The notes under the pieces are model-generated. The model was given only the letters and a program-made list of their open reading frames with translations. It was not told where the DNA came from and made no database searches. From assembly GCA_018901315.1 (NCBI GenBank), contig JAHIFA010000158.1:1-19238 (forward strand): 19,238 nucleotides of DNA, read 5' to 3'. The translations under genes were made by a program, and so were the position numbers. Shown here in pieces: positions 9,452 to 15,384 of the stretch (positions are counted from its first letter, which is position 1; each line of letters starts with the position of its first letter). Source of the stretch: Nanobdellota archaeon. Lineage in GTDB: Archaea > Nanobdellota > Nanobdellia > Woesearchaeales > CG1-02-33-12.

Positions 9452-10271
9452 AAAGAAAATTCTAATAAAAGGCTTTGTTGATTCCTACAAGGCCGTAAGG
9501 AAAAACCCTTCTTGCATTGCTATTCCATTTTTTAGTGATCTTTTGTTCTTGTTTGTTTTTTTTATTGCTTATAATTTCTTTTTAGGAAACATTATGAATA
9601 AAGTAATCTCATTGCTCATGCTTACCGGAGAATCATTGCAGGGCCTGACACAAACTGATATTACCCTAAACATTTTGTCTAACCAGCAGCAGATGAACTC
9701 TCTTATTATTAGCATTGGCTTTTGGATTTTTGGCCTTGCTATCCTATCATACCTATTATATTGCATTTTTCAGGGACTGGTTTGGTTTATTGCGCACAAA
9801 ATACTTGAAGAAAAAACAAACTTCAAAGAGTATATAAAAAGATTCTTTGCAGTAAATATTTTATGGTGCATTTCTTTTATTATAATTGCTTATTTCTATG
9901 TTAAGGCAGTCATTTACACACAAGTCCTGAGAAGTCCGTCAAACCTTGGAACAGTTAGCATATTTTCAGCTGTTTTACTGGTTATCCTCTGTTATTTTGC
10001 ACTTATATCATATGTGTTAATTAAAAAACACAGCTTTGTTGATTCAATAAAAAAATCATTCTCATTGGGAACTAAAGAATTTCAAACAATAGTCCCTATG
10101 TATGTCTTGCTTATTTTAGGCTTTGCTCTTATTGATGTCCTGCTTAGGTTGTTATTTATGATAAGCACAACCCTTATGATTATTGTTGGAATAATATTAA
10201 TGTTCCCTTTTATAGCTTATGCAAGGATTGTAATTATTTCTGTTATTGAAAATTTAGTCAAAACAAAATAA
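9441..10271 (+). CDS. Six-helix integral membrane protein (paralogue of 2692-3525)
   Basis: 276 aa, beginning at ATG 9441 inside the 3' end of the giant secreted protein gene (11-nt overlap). It has about six hydrophobic segments with Lys-rich loops and no extramembrane domain. Its organisation copies that of the membrane protein at 2692-3525: a basic amphipathic start (KKKILIKGFVDSYKAVRKNP), a QGLVW-helix motif, a KKHSFVDSIKKSFSLG loop, and a final helix ending in ARIVIISVIENLVK. It closes the envelope cluster. One such membrane protein at each end of the large exported genes suggests a membrane platform or assembly factor, but that is inference. The next gene has its own promoter. Confidence 0.82.
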   Translation: MELKKKILIKGFVDSYKAVRKNPSCIAIPFFSDLLFLFVFFIAYNFFLGNIMNKVISLLMLTGESLQGLTQTDITLNILSNQQQMNSLIISIGFWIFGLAILSYLLYCIFQGLVWFIAHKILEEKTNFKEYIKRFFAVNILWCISFIIIAYFYVKAVIYTQVLRSPSNLGTVSIFSAVLLVILCYFALISYVLIKKHSFVDSIKKSFSLGTKEFQTIVPMYVLLILGFALIDVLLRLLFMISTTLMIIVGIILMFPFIAYARIVIISVIENLVKTK

Positions 10272-10287
10272 TTGAAAACAAAAACTT

Positions 10288-10298
10288 TTTATATAAAT
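10288..10298 (+). promoter_or_regulatory. TATA box for zpr1
   Basis: TTTTATATAAA is centred about 24 nt before ATG 10316. This is the archaeal spacing for a transcription start at or next to the ATG, so the zpr1 message is probably leaderless and separate from the envelope cluster. Confidence 0.6.
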
Positions 10299-10315
10299 TA
10301 GTTTCTAAAAAAACC

Positions 10316-10840
10316 ATGGAAAAGCCAGAAATAATTGAAAAACAGTTATGCCCTATGTGCAAGACAAACAACATGACAATGATGGAAGAAGAGATTGAAA
10401 TCCCTTTCTTTGGAAAAACATTTGTTTTCTCAATGACATGCTCAAACTGCAAGTATCATGTTGCAGATGTTGAAGCAGGTGAGCAGAAAGAGCCATTAAA
10501 GCAGACAATAGAAATAAGCTCTGAGGAGGATATGAAGATAAGGGTCATCAAGTCGTCTCAGGCAACAGTAAAAATACCACATATCACAACAATTACACCC
10601 GGACCTGCTTCAAATGGTTACATAACAAATATTGAGGGCATACTAAGAAGAGTAAAATATCATGTTGAAACCCTTGCAGAGGATGCAGAAGGTGATGATG
10701 AAAGGAAAAAGGCAAGAAAACTTTTGAAAAAGCTCAATAGGGTTATGTGGGGGGATGAAAAGCTCAATCTCATAATTGAGGATCCTTCTGGTAATTCTGC
10801 GATAATATCTGACAAGACCCAGACATCCAAGCTAAAATAA
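10316..10840 (+). CDS. ZPR1-type zinc-finger protein
   Basis: 174 aa. The zinc knuckle is CPMC (Cys12, Cys15) with CSNC (Cys42, Cys45), followed by a beta-rich half containing ITPGPASNGYITNIEGILRRV, which matches the conserved Pro-Gly...Thr-x-Glu-Gly signature of ZPR1 modules. This is the single-module archaeal form; eukaryotic ZPR1 carries two in tandem. Eukaryotic ZPR1 is a folding factor for translation elongation factor eEF1A. A similar role with archaeal EF1A is an analogy, not something shown here. A TATA box gives a probable leaderless transcript. The gene is followed 63 nt later by mtnP, which has its own promoter. Confidence 0.88.
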   Translation: MEKPEIIEKQLCPMCKTNNMTMMEEEIEIPFFGKTFVFSMTCSNCKYHVADVEAGEQKEPLKQTIEISSEEDMKIRVIKSSQATVKIPHITTITPGPASNGYITNIEGILRRVKYHVETLAEDAEGDDERKKARKLLKKLNRVMWGDEKLNLIIEDPSGNSAIISDKTQTSKLK

Positions 10841-10872
10841 GCTGCTCTTGTATCTCTTTTTAAATAGTAACA

Positions 10873-10883
10873 TTTTTATATTT
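10873..10883 (+). promoter_or_regulatory. TATA box for mtnP
   Basis: TTTTTATATTT is centred 26-27 nt before ATG 10904, the spacing expected for a leaderless archaeal transcript. The T-rich stretch just upstream (CTCTTTTTAAAT, about 10854-10865) may end zpr1 transcription. Confidence 0.6.
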
Positions 10884-10903
10884 CAAATTTATTATCTTCT
10901 AAT

Positions 10904-11695
10904 ATGAAAGAAAAAATAAAGATAGGCATTATTGGCGGCTCAGGAGTATATGACCCAAAATTAATAAAAAATGCTAAGAAAATAAAAGTTCATACTCCTT
11001 TTGGCTTAACATCTGACCTAATAACAACTGGCTTTATTAAAGGCAGGCCTGTTGTTTTCATACCAAGGCACGGCTCTAATCACACTATAAGTCCAAGCAA
11101 TGTTAACTATAGGGCAAATATATATGCAATGAAAAAGCTTGGTGTAACCCATATACTTGCGCCTTCTGCAGTCGGCTCTTTAAATGAGGGCATGAAGCCG
11201 GGCGACTTTGTTTTCACAAACCAATTTATAGATAGAACATATAAAAGAGAAACAACTTTTTATACTGGCTCACAGGTCTGTCATATCTCTGTAGCAGAGC
11301 CGTGCTGCCCTGTTCTGAGAAAACTGCTTTCTGACAGCTCAAAAAAGCTTGGATTTCCGTTCCATGAGAGAGGAACTTGTGTTGTTATAGAGGGGCCTCG
11401 CTTTTCAACAAAGGCAGAATCCAACATGTTCAGGCAGTGGAATGCAGACATTATCGGCATGACAATGGCTCCAGAGGTTGTGCTTGCAAGAGAGGCAGAG
11501 ATATGCTATGCAACAATTGCCATGGTTACAGATTATGACGTCTGGAGAGGCACACATGTAAGCGGTGATGAGGTTGCAGCCACTATGAGAAATAACCTTA
11601 GCAAGGTAAAGCAATTGATCTTAGAGATTATTCCAAGAATTCCTTCAGAAAGAACATGCAGCTGCAAGAATGCTCTTAAAGGAGCGATTATGTGA
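10904..11695 (+). CDS. mtnP: S-methyl-5'-thioadenosine phosphorylase
   Basis: 263 aa, full length for the MTAP/PNP family (about 270). It would cleave methylthioadenosine, the by-product of polyamine and other SAM-consuming reactions, with phosphate to adenine plus methylthioribose-1-phosphate. Visible motifs are IGIIGGSGVYD (residues 7-17), the phosphate loop IPRHGSNHTISP, GPRFSTKAE, and MTMAPEVVLAREAEICYA followed by TDYDVW. The Asp pair in TDYDVW is the adenine-selecting feature of MTA phosphorylases, where guanosine/inosine enzymes carry Asn. The C-terminus has a CSC motif (Cys252, Cys254), like the CXC disulfide of Sulfolobus MTAP II. Adenine released here can be used by the apt product encoded just downstream. 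Probably leaderless from its own TATA box. Confidence 0.93.
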   Translation: MKEKIKIGIIGGSGVYDPKLIKNAKKIKVHTPFGLTSDLITTGFIKGRPVVFIPRHGSNHTISPSNVNYRANIYAMKKLGVTHILAPSAVGSLNEGMKPGDFVFTNQFIDRTYKRETTFYTGSQVCHISVAEPCCPVLRKLLSDSSKKLGFPFHERGTCVVIEGPRFSTKAESNMFRQWNADIIGMTMAPEVVLAREAEICYATIAMVTDYDVWRGTHVSGDEVAATMRNNLSKVKQLILEIIPRIPSERTCSCKNALKGAIM

Positions 11696-11710
11696 ATTCT
11701 CTTTCGAAAA

Positions 11711-11720
11711 TTTTTTATAC
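11711..11720 (+). promoter_or_regulatory. TATA box for apt
   Basis: TTTTTTATAC predicts a start near 11742, about 9 nt before ATG 11751. A TTG at 11742 is in frame but is less likely as the initiation codon. Confidence 0.5.
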
Positions 11721-11750
11721 AAGCTTTAATAATCAGTATAATTGGTAATC

Positions 11751-12275
11751 ATGGAATTAAAAGACAAAATAAGAACAATACCTCATTTTCCAAAACAAGG
11801 CATTATGTTCAAGGATATAACAACTTTATTGAAAGACCCTCATGCATTCAGGCATGTAATAAGGGAAATGATACATCATTTTGATGGAAAAAATATAAAT
11901 ATTGTTGCAAGCGCTGAATCAAGGGGCTTTATTTTAGGAGCTGTTCTTGCCCATGAACTGCATGCAGGCTTTGTTCCTTTGAGAAAACCAGGCAAGCTGC
12001 CATATAAAACAATAAAGCAGGAGTTTATTACAGAGTACAGCAAGGATGCATTTGAAGTGCATGAGGATGCTATTGAAAAAGGAGACAAAGTTCTTATTGT
12101 TGACGACCTTTTGGCAACAGGAGGAACTGCAAAAGCAGCTGTTGACCTTGTTGAAAAGCTTGGTGGTAATATTATTGGGCTGGCATTCCTTATAGAGCTA
12201 AGCTTTCTCAAAGGTAGGGAAAAATTAAAAGGATATGATATCTTAACACTAGTAGATTATGATAAGGAAGAATGA
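11751..12275 (+). CDS. apt: Adenine phosphoribosyltransferase
   Basis: 174 aa from ATG 11751 (MELKDKIRTIPHFPKQGIMF, the usual Apt N-terminus). An in-frame TTG 9 nt upstream is the alternative start. It converts adenine plus PRPP to AMP and pyrophosphate. The family signatures are all present: FPKQGIMFKDITTLL (14-27), the ASAESRGFILG loop (53-63), the flexible-loop region RKPGKLP, and the PRPP-binding motif VLIVDDLLATGGTA (114-127). The length is normal (170-180). It follows mtnP by 55 nt with its own TATA-like box, pairing adenine release with adenine recovery. Its stop overlaps the ATG of the next small gene (ATGA), implying translational coupling. Confidence 0.94.
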   Translation: MELKDKIRTIPHFPKQGIMFKDITTLLKDPHAFRHVIREMIHHFDGKNINIVASAESRGFILGAVLAHELHAGFVPLRKPGKLPYKTIKQEFITEYSKDAFEVHEDAIEKGDKVLIVDDLLATGGTAKAAVDLVEKLGGNIIGLAFLIELSFLKGREKLKGYDILTLVDYDKEE

Positions 12276-12547
12276 ATTTTATTCCTGGCTCAAAATATGA
12301 GAAAACTATTAAGGATATAGTTGAGTTCACAAAATTAGAAATTAAGATTTTTGATGATGATTTTTCTGAGGGATATAAAAAATTTAAAGAAGAACACTTG
12401 TATCATGTTAATATATTAACCTCATGCTATAAGTGTCTCAAGCCAATAAACGGAAAAAGCCTTGTTATTGAAGAACAGAATGATAAAATAACTTGTTCTA
12501 CTTATTACTTCCATGAAAAATGCTTTGATGAGCTGATTAAAAAATAG
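12272..12547 (+). CDS. Small Cys/His (zinc-ribbon-like) protein
   Basis: 91 aa, unrecognised. The ATG overlaps the apt stop codon (ATGA), so it is probably translated by coupling from the apt message. The C-terminal half holds CYKC (Cys52, Cys55) and, after about 20 residues, Cys75 and HEKC (His81, Cys84). This spacing could bind one zinc ion as a treble-clef or ribbon fold. The N-terminal half is an amphipathic, charged helix (YEKTIKDIVEFTKLEIKIFD). There is no signal peptide, so it is cytoplasmic. Conserved linkage to apt could point to nucleotide metabolism, but a single genome cannot show this. Confidence 0.7.
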   Translation: MNFIPGSKYEKTIKDIVEFTKLEIKIFDDDFSEGYKKFKEEHLYHVNILTSCYKCLKPINGKSLVIEEQNDKITCSTYYFHEKCFDELIKK

Positions 12548-12550
12548 AAA

Positions 12551-12590
12551 AGTTTATAAATGATTTAACATAAATGTTCCATATGGAACA
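12551..12590 (+). promoter_or_regulatory. Promoter and palindromic operator of the first MNT/HEPN module
   Basis: TTTATAAA at 12553-12560 places the transcription start at about 12583. The perfect 16-bp palindrome TGTTCCATATGGAACA (12575-12590) covers that start site and the ATG at 12583. A repressor bound here would block transcription start. The HTH domain of the first gene product is the obvious candidate for autoregulation. The GGAAC half-site also occurs in the operator of the second module (16551-16584). Confidence 0.6.
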
Positions 12591-13131
12591 AAAAAGTTAC
12601 AAATTAGAGATTATAAGGGTTTTGTTAAGAAAGAATAGTCATATTCGGGAGATAGCTAAAAAACTTAATACAAACCATATGATGATAGTTAGGAAAATAA
12701 AAGAGCTGTCAAAAGAGAATGTTGTTGATTTTACGCAAGAAGGGAAAAATCAAACTTATTTCCTAAAAAAAACAGCTGAAACACAGGCATATGTCTTTAT
12801 AACTGAAAAATATAGTTTGCTTCAAACAATAGTAAAGTATCCTGAATTAAGGAGCATTATTGAAAAAATCCAGAGAGAGAAAAGGATAAAATTAGCTGTT
12901 CTTTTTGGCTCATATGCAAAAGGGCTTGCAGGAAAAGACAGTGATGTTGATGTTTTTATTGAAACTAAAAATACAAACCTAAAAAGGGAGCTTGCTCTTA
13001 TTGACTCAAAATTAAGCATTAAAATAGGAACATATAACAAGGAAACTAACCTGATTAAGGAAATAGACAAAAATCATGTTATAATAAAAGGGATTGAATA
13101 TTATTATGAAAAAAATCAGTTTTTTGGTTAA
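12583..13131 (+). CDS. Winged-helix plus MNT-type nucleotidyltransferase antitoxin
   Basis: 182 aa from ATG 12583. This start fits the TATA box as a leaderless ATG; an ATG at 12574 would add three residues (MFH) but would fall upstream of the predicted transcription start. Residues of about 5-65 form a winged helix (IREIAKKLNTNHMMIVRKIKELSKENVV). The C-terminal half is a minimal nucleotidyltransferase with LFGSYAKGLAGKDSDVDVFI (108-127), where GS plus DVD are the nucleotide- and metal-binding residues. In known MNT/HEPN systems the MNT protein AMPylates and silences the HEPN RNase; this is family knowledge, not shown here. It overlaps the HEPN gene by 26 nt. The palindrome on its own start suggests that it represses itself. 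Confidence 0.88.
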   Translation: MEQKSYKLEIIRVLLRKNSHIREIAKKLNTNHMMIVRKIKELSKENVVDFTQEGKNQTYFLKKTAETQAYVFITEKYSLLQTIVKYPELRSIIEKIQREKRIKLAVLFGSYAKGLAGKDSDVDVFIETKNTNLKRELALIDSKLSIKIGTYNKETNLIKEIDKNHVIIKGIEYYYEKNQFFG

Positions 13132-13591
13132 ACTATTCAATGAAGGAAAATTGCAGCTCGTGGATCCAAGTGAAGAGATTAAACAGTCATATCTTAAAAA
13201 ATCAGAAAGCAATCTTGTTTCTGCAAAAATTCTCCTGGAAAACAATAAGTTAGAAGAATCTGTTTCTTTAGTTTATTACAGCATGTATCATATTCTAACT
13301 GCATTGCTCTTTAAAGCAGGGATAAAGTGTGAAAATCATTCTGCTTCAATTATTTTACTTAAAGAATTGTTTTCTGTTGACAATTCAGATATATTTTTTG
13401 CAAAAAAGGAGAGAATAGATAAACAATATTATACTGACTTTAATATAACCAATCAGGAAATTCTTGAAGCAATCAGAATAGCAGAAAATTTCAATAAAAG
13501 ATTGCTGGATTTTATTTCCAAATTAGATAATCAAAAAATAAAAGAATATAGAGAAAAATTTAAAATATTAAATTGGCAAAAAATAAAATAA
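13106..13591 (+). CDS. HEPN-domain toxin (partner of the upstream MNT protein)
   Basis: 161 aa from ATG 13106, which overlaps the MNT gene by 26 nt; an in-frame TTG at 13094 is less likely. It is all-helical with the HEPN core: YLKKSESNLVSAKILLENNK, then VSLVYYSMYHILTALLFKAG, then ENHSASIILLKELF, then KKERIDKQYYTDF. The Arg-x4/5-Tyr/His cluster in ERIDKQYY sits where the RNase motif of HEPN toxins lies and where a target Tyr for AMPylation is found in characterised pairs. That it is an active RNase is inferred from family and context. The gene is intact, unlike the second HEPN copy at 15384-15950. Its stop lies only 4 nt from the end of a metK relic on the other strand. Confidence 0.87.
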   Translation: MKKISFLVKLFNEGKLQLVDPSEEIKQSYLKKSESNLVSAKILLENNKLEESVSLVYYSMYHILTALLFKAGIKCENHSASIILLKELFSVDNSDIFFAKKERIDKQYYTDFNITNQEILEAIRIAENFNKRLLDFISKLDNQKIKEYREKFKILNWQKIK

Positions 13592-13595
13592 AGCC

Positions 13596-13649
13596 TTATT
13601 CTCCATTAAGCCCAGGAATTTCCTTTAGAATTTCTTTAAAGCATTCAAA
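13596..13649 (-). pseudogene. Relic of the C-terminus of a metK-like gene (fragment A)
   Basis: Read on the minus strand, this encodes FKEILKEIPGLNGE-stop, against [16 protein letters not shown] at the end of intact metK. At DNA level 13594-13616 matches 16744-16766 at 21 of 23 positions (my hand alignment), including CCATTAAGCCCAGG, and the next 21 bases match more weakly. In-frame stops lie immediately upstream, so only about 17 codons survive. It probably pairs with fragment B at 15266-15319. Confidence 0.6.
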
Positions 13650-13727
13650 TTATTATAACTCATATATAACATTTACTTCTGGTTTTTTACATAATATAAG
13701 TCCATATTTATAAACTATCCCTCAACT

Positions 13728-14306
13728 CTAACCCTTGGTGATAAACCTTTGTAATATTGCTTTTTTCCTTTTATAAAATAAATCTTCCTTCCCTATGCAT
13801 TTAAAAACCCTTTTTATCTCAAGGATTTGCTTCTTGGAAAGAATTTTCTCCACATCTATCTGCCTATTACCTGCATTTATAATAATGGGGCAATCAAGAA
13901 GAGGGTCATGCTCAATAATTTTAATTCTGCTGTTAATCAGCTTTATGGCCCAGAATGGATATATTCTGCATACCTTTGGCCTCAGGCTGTAAACATCACA
14001 TCTTCCACTATCATTCAGGAAGATGCATCTGCCATCATTTTTTGTTTTCAGCCTTAAAATCCTGCCATCATTATCTAATTGGGATAATCTTAATGCCCCT
14101 TCAAGCGAAGGGTTGCAATTTTTTAAGGCATTAATTGTTTTCTTTTTAAGAGGTGTGTAATCTAGGAAATAGTCATAATTTTTCTTTATTATTTTTTTTA
14201 TGTTTCTTGCATCAGTTATACCAACAAAAGTAAATCCTAGATTATTCTTAAAAATACAGCAATGCGGATCTTTACTACATCTTTTGCACTTATTCCTAAA
14301 ATCCAT
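13728..14306 (-). CDS. YkgJ-family Cys-cluster protein
   Basis: 192 aa. It shows the YkgJ-type zinc/iron-chelating Cys pattern: CKRC...CC at residues 7-17 and a second set, GRCIFLND...GRCDVYSLRPKVCRIYPF (Cys94, Cys103, Cys113). The Arg-Pro-x-x-Cys-Arg-x-Tyr-Pro-Phe stretch is the family hallmark. Members bind a metal or Fe-S cluster; their substrate is generally unknown. There is no signal peptide, so it is cytoplasmic. A TTAATAAA box gives a leaderless start at ATG 14306. It is divergent from the pseudouridine synthase gene across a 154-bp spacer. The pair sits between two metK relics, which suggests that they arrived as one block or were brought in by rearrangement. Confidence 0.82.
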   Translation of the reverse strand: MDFRNKCKRCSKDPHCCIFKNNLGFTFVGITDARNIKKIIKKNYDYFLDYTPLKKKTINALKNCNPSLEGALRLSQLDNDGRILRLKTKNDGRCIFLNDSGRCDVYSLRPKVCRIYPFWAIKLINSRIKIIEHDPLLDCPIIINAGNRQIDVEKILSKKQILEIKRVFKCIGKEDLFYKRKKAILQRFITKG

Positions 14307-14329
14307 CTGCAGAAAATAAAGATGCTGAC

Positions 14330-14337
14330 TTAATAAA
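14330..14337 (-). promoter_or_regulatory. TATA-like box for the YkgJ-family gene
   Basis: TTTATTAA on the minus strand is centred about 27 nt before ATG 14306, consistent with a leaderless transcript. Confidence 0.45.
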
Positions 14338-14430
14338 GTTAACGTGTTTTGCTAGTTTACTTCTGCATTAATAAAGCTTAAAAACAAGTTAAGATATGCA
14401 ATTGAAAGGTTTGATACTAAGAGAAAAGAG

Positions 14431-14440
14431 TTTTATATGA
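14431..14440 (+). promoter_or_regulatory. TATA box that decides the pseudouridine synthase start
   Basis: TTTTATATGA is centred 25-26 nt before ATG 14461. The ATG at 14437 lies inside the box and so cannot be the start of a message driven from it. This favours a leaderless start at 14461. Confidence 0.55.
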
Positions 14441-14460
14441 GGAAATCATTACAATCTAAA

Positions 14461-15228
14461 ATGGGCAAAAAAATACGTATATTTCCATTCCTTCTTAGAA
14501 CTGGGAAATTCAAAGACGGTAACGAAGTGATGAGACTTATTAAAGACGGAAAAGTCAAGGTAGATGACAGAGTCATAACAAATCCTATATTTGAATTTCG
14601 GCCAAACACCAAACCTGTATATATCAATGGTAAAAAGATTGAAGGACAGAAAGAGGAACTATATTTCATATTCAACAAGCCCCAAGGAGTGATATGCCAA
14701 AAGAATGATCCAGAGGGCAGGCCTAGCATATGGGATTGGCTGAAGTCTCATTCAGGCCTTAAAGAAGAAGAAATAAATTCTCTTGTCAGTGTTGGGAGGA
14801 TTGACATAAATACAGAAGGGCTTCTTATATTGACAAATGACAGCAGTCTTGTCAATCAGGTGCTTCAGCCAAAGAATCAGATTGAAAAGGAATATTATGC
14901 TGTAGTAAAAGATTTTCTGTCTGATGAAGCAGTTTCGCAGTTAGAGGAAGGAATTGATATAATAGTAGGATATAAAGGCAAAAAGAAAAAAATTCATGCC
15001 CTCCCAGCCAAAGTAAGGATTTTGTCAAGAAATCAAAGCAAAAGCGAAATCATGCTTGAAATCTGCGAGGGAAAAAGAAGACAGGTAAGAGAGATGCTTA
15101 ATGCTGTCGGAAATCATGTAACATTCTTGAGAAGAGAGAGGATTGGAAAAATCCTGCTGGAAGATTTGAAAGTTGGGAAGATAAAAAACATATCAAAAGA
15201 AGAAATTCAGAATCTTTTGTTTAAATAA
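14461..15228 (+). CDS. RsuA/RluB-family pseudouridine synthase
   Basis: 255 aa from ATG 14461; a start at 14437 would lie within the TATA box. An N-terminal S4 RNA-binding domain (about residues 8-60, FPFLLRTGKFKDGNEVMRLI) is followed by the synthase domain. The catalytic motif is GRIDINTEGLLILTND (112-127) with the nucleophile Asp115, and the family motif EGKRRQVREML lies near the C-terminus. Members convert uridine to pseudouridine in rRNA. Whether this one acts on 16S, on 23S or on another RNA cannot be told from sequence. The RsuA/RluB group is chiefly bacterial, so transfer into this archaeal lineage is likely. It is divergently arranged with the YkgJ-family gene and bounded downstream by a metK relic. 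Confidence 0.9.
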   Translation: MGKKIRIFPFLLRTGKFKDGNEVMRLIKDGKVKVDDRVITNPIFEFRPNTKPVYINGKKIEGQKEELYFIFNKPQGVICQKNDPEGRPSIWDWLKSHSGLKEEEINSLVSVGRIDINTEGLLILTNDSSLVNQVLQPKNQIEKEYYAVVKDFLSDEAVSQLEEGIDIIVGYKGKKKKIHALPAKVRILSRNQSKSEIMLEICEGKRRQVREMLNAVGNHVTFLRRERIGKILLEDLKVGKIKNISKEEIQNLLFK

Positions 15229-15265
15229 TCACAAAATTCTCAAGAATATTGTATATAGCTATTAC

Positions 15266-15319
15266 AGCTTTGTCTGTTTTTTCCCAGGTAAAATCAGGAT
15301 GAGTCGAGTTTCTTCTCGT
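15266..15319 (-). pseudogene. Relic of an internal metK-like segment (fragment B)
   Basis: The minus strand reads [17 protein letters not shown]; intact metK has [15 protein letters not shown]. By hand, 15267-15299 matches about 29 of 33 bases of the metK copy. The mismatches inside [11 protein letters not shown] fall at third codon positions and keep the protein sequence, so this copy diverged while still coding. In intact metK this segment lies about 100 bp from the stop. Here the matching C-terminus (fragment A) is about 1.6 kb away, with ykgJ and the pseudouridine synthase gene in between. Confidence 0.62.
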
Positions 15320-15384
15320 CTACAAAACTAGACAAAAAAGAATATTTAAAGCTTTTGGGACATTTGTCGGGATGAGCGGAGTTT
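15294..15384. repeat. Short imperfect direct repeat and hairpin in the spacer
   Basis: The spacer between the pseudouridine synthase gene and the broken HEPN gene holds an 18-bp repeat, TCAGGATGAGTCGAGTTT (15294-15311) and TCGGGATGAGCGGAGTTT (15367-15384), with 15 of 18 identical. Between the copies is a small perfect hairpin, GTCTA-CAAAAC-TAGAC (15318-15333), and a TATA-like ATATTTAAAG. No gene is evident. It may be debris from the rearrangements that left the metK relics. Confidence 0.35.

Noticed and set aside
13795..14057. Two plus-strand open frames of 65-76 aa
   Set aside because: Both are antisense to the YkgJ-family gene, whose Cys motifs are unmistakable.
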